DNA of 64,000 nucleotides. Origin: Chondrus crispus. Its lineage: Eukaryota > Rhodophyta > Florideophyceae > Gigartinales > Gigartinaceae. This document shows positions 62,171-64,000 of this stretch, piece by piece (within the stretch, counting starts at the first letter, position 1; the number at the start of each line of letters is the position of its first letter). Made by a program: the position numbers and the translations under genes. Below the pieces are notes generated by a model. That model was not told where the DNA came from. It saw nothing but the letters and a program-made list of their open reading frames with translations, and did not search any database. The stretch lies in NCBI RefSeq assembly GCF_000350225.1, contig NW_005179080.1:186001-250000 (forward strand), read 5' to 3'.

Positions 62171-63225
62171 TGCTCAGTCGGCGAGCAAAGAAAGCGGGAT
62201 GGCAAAAGTGGTGAAAGATGCTTCTCAAACCGACCGCATGATGATGACGACGTTGTATCACGTGTATGGGTCGCCACTAAGTCGTTCAGTAGGAAGGGAC
62301 CGGGTCATGGCACCGGCGGTGCCATCTTGCCAGCACTCCTCGCTTTGCTGTATTGCCGCCCCCAAGGTATGATACAATGATGCCAGCAGTGCATATATCT
62401 GCTACTGCTGTTAAATTTGGAAAAGAATGAAGGATCTGAGAGAACAAACCCTTGCTCGAAATCGCGGCTCCTCGTCCCGCTTTTCGAGAGCTAGCTAGCT
62501 TGGTGAACCACTGCCAAACAAAGAGACATTAGTCATCGTCATGGTTTTCCGCTTCATGCACCAGTTATCCGACGCTGCAAGCGTGACCAATTCTCTCAAA
62601 AACCTTTCCGCGCGCCGACGGAAATTCGTGAGCTTTTGTATGGCAAATGAACATTGCTTAAAGTCAAGACACTTGACGAGTGTTGAAAAATGTCTTTATC
62701 ATTTTCAGATGGCTGCTGTAGATATGTTTATGAGCTCACTTACTGTGGCCCATGCGTGGAGCATTTTGTTATCTAGCTGCAAAGAGCACGGCAACACACT
62801 TCAGTAATGGCTGCAACCACCCCTACAAAAAAAATTTGAAACTTACGGATTTGAGTATTATTTCGAGAAGGGCCACGCCAGTCATGGAAATACTTCATTC
62901 TATCATTACACATACTTAAGATAGAACAAGCAAGGGACTGAGCTCCAATATCCTACGTTTGAAACGGCCTGGGTCAGACATCAAACAAACCGGGTACTCC
63001 TCACAAGTCTACACACAAGGCTCAGGTGTAACATGACAAGACCTATGTTTCAAACTTAAAAGAGGCGCGTAGCTGTCGCCGTCTTGTACTCTGGGATGAC
63101 TTTGGAAGGATCTACAAGTGGGGGTGGCGTATTACAGTATTTGCCTATGAAATGCTTATCTGCGGCCTAAGCGCTGCTTCAGTCAGACAGCGATGCGTAA
63201 AGGCCCACAGCAGCATCTGGCTCTC
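62171..63225. other. spacer, no supported gene
   Basis: About 1.05 kb upstream of PheRS beta and downstream of the edge gene. An 88-codon ATG frame at 62541-62807 (+) has no recognisable domain and I do not call it. Confidence 0.5.
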
Positions 63226-64000
63226 TCAGCCAAGCTGTTCGTTTATATACAGAGCAGGCCACAATTCTCTAGGATGAATGGTCGTCATCAGTTGCAAATG
63301 TATTCTGCAAGTATCCCACTGCCCCATGTATAAGATGTAATCGCTCCCCTCAAGGTCCGCCACCCCCGGTCCTAGTGCATCTCTACTCACTTCATAACGC
63401 TGGAATGTATCCAGTGTCTGCTTCCGAATACCCGAACCCATGAGATCCGCTTCAACATAATCCCTAAATGTAAGACGTTCGGGCACGGGCGACGCAAAAA
63501 AGACAAGGTTGTGTGTTCGAGTATCATGGCCATCGGAAAAGACCCTTACATGACCGAACACTTTCTTCAGCCTGTCGTAGACTAAAGCGACAGCGGCCGT
63601 GGCTGGTGTTGTCGGCGGGTTATCGATTGCACCAACGAAATTGACTGCGAGCACGCCATCCTCCATCATCACGTCTCGTGTTGCTCGCCATGTATCCATG
63701 CTGAAAAGCTCAGCCGGTACAGCGCCCCCTGTGAACACATCATGGACAATGTAGTCGTATCTTTCTCTGGTTGAATTGGCCTGCTCCAGGAATTCCACAG
63801 CATCCGCCTCCGTCACATTCGGCGCACTCATTCCGAAGTAGAGTTTCGCGTATCTTGCAACAACAGGGTCGATCTCTACCGCGACGACACTAGAACCCAG
63901 CCTATGAAAAGCATCTGCAACTATACCGACCCCCAACCCCAGACACAGCGCGTTCCCATTCTTCCCGCCTTTCTCGGTGGGAGACTCCCCTGGTCGCTTC
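63226..64000 (-). CDS. spermidine-synthase-fold methyltransferase-like protein, 5' end off window
   Basis: About 258 C-terminal residues; the frame is open to the right edge (KRPGESPTEKGGKNGNALCL...), so the start lies beyond 64000. SAM-fold landmarks are ALCLGLGVGIVADAF (motif I), SVVAVEIDPVVARYAKLYFG (acidic residue binding SAM ribose) and DYIVHDVFTGGAVPAEL (post-II). The HDVFTGG segment is shared with uncharacterised fungal and METTL13-like SpeE-fold proteins. True spermidine synthases have a DxxDP-type pocket for putrescine there, so aminopropyl transfer is doubtful. The ending WDTCRIHLQLMTTIHPRELW is unrelated to catalysis. Complete proteins of this group often carry N-terminal membrane helices, which cannot be checked here. 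Confidence 0.7.
   Translation of the reverse strand, partial: KRPGESPTEKGGKNGNALCLGLGVGIVADAFHRLGSSVVAVEIDPVVARYAKLYFGMSAPNVTEADAVEFLEQANSTRERYDYIVHDVFTGGAVPAELFSMDTWRATRDVMMEDGVLAVNFVGAIDNPPTTPATAAVALVYDRLKKVFGHVRVFSDGHDTRTHNLVFFASPVPERLTFRDYVEADLMGSGIRKQTLDTFQRYEVSRDALGPGVADLEGSDYILYMGQWDTCRIHLQLMTTIHPRELWPALYINEQLG

Noticed and set aside
62541..62807. 88-codon ATG frame on the + strand
   Set aside because: Short, no domain and no promoter support. It could be chance.

Overview
This is nuclear DNA of a eukaryotic alga, most probably a multicellular (florideophyte) red alga of the Chondrus type. That placement is inference. It rests on eukaryote-only genes (CTR9, TMEM161, Elongin A-like, cytosolic PheRS beta), nuclear genes with plastid-type leaders (KAS II, DUF1499, MscS-like channel, glutathionyl-hydroquinone reductase-like), almost no introns (two short GT-AG introns in about 15 genes), and gene islands separated by retroelement-rich DNA. 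A 451-base run of N lies at 5043..5493.

Gene island 1 (0.6-28.3 kb) reads in order: CTR9 (+); an ACC-synthase-like aminotransferase (-) truncated by the N gap; a low-complexity protein ending in a CaaX-like box (+); a DUF4604/KIAA1143-like protein (-); TMEM161 (-); a plastid-type MscS channel (-) with a long tail carrying a thrice-repeated motif; a small hypothetical (-); a lumen-type DUF1499 protein (-); plastid KAS II (-, one intron); a decayed Crinkler/RHS-type NTPase (-); a glutathionyl-hydroquinone reductase-like protein (+, one intron); a type II membrane protein (-); an Elongin-A-domain protein (+); and a PIN1-type parvulin (-).

The accessory block (28.5-58.5 kb) is a layered transposon graveyard. 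It holds a 6.0-kb Ty1/Copia element with two LTRs and a 5-bp TSD (ACGGT). A few bases on lies an intact pogo-like DD35D element with TIRs and a TA TSD. Then come a fold-back, a DIRS/PAT-like tyrosine-recombinase retrotransposon with split direct repeats (A1 ... B1-A2-B2) whose A2 repeat is itself interrupted by a 388-bp solo LTR, a 110-bp fold-back MITE, and a frameshifted Harbinger-type transposase. Wrecks of cellular genes follow: a BPI/LBP-like fragment and a PRMT5 pseudogene split by a decayed STAND (NB-ARC) ATPase. After these are a frame-broken unknown gene, a decayed Tigger/pogo element, and a 4.4-kb TIR element that encloses transposases of two unrelated families. Two perfect palindromes follow directly.

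Gene island 2 (59-64 kb) has a small four-TM protein (+), cytosolic phenylalanyl-tRNA synthetase beta (-), and a spermidine-synthase-fold protein (-) that runs off the right edge. I saw no rRNA, convincing tRNA, CRISPR array or bacterial operon. The most unusual items are the two-transposase element, the YR retrotransposon with a datable solo-LTR insertion, the NB-ARC inside PRMT5, the Crinkler/RHS-like pseudogene and the repeat-bearing channel tail.
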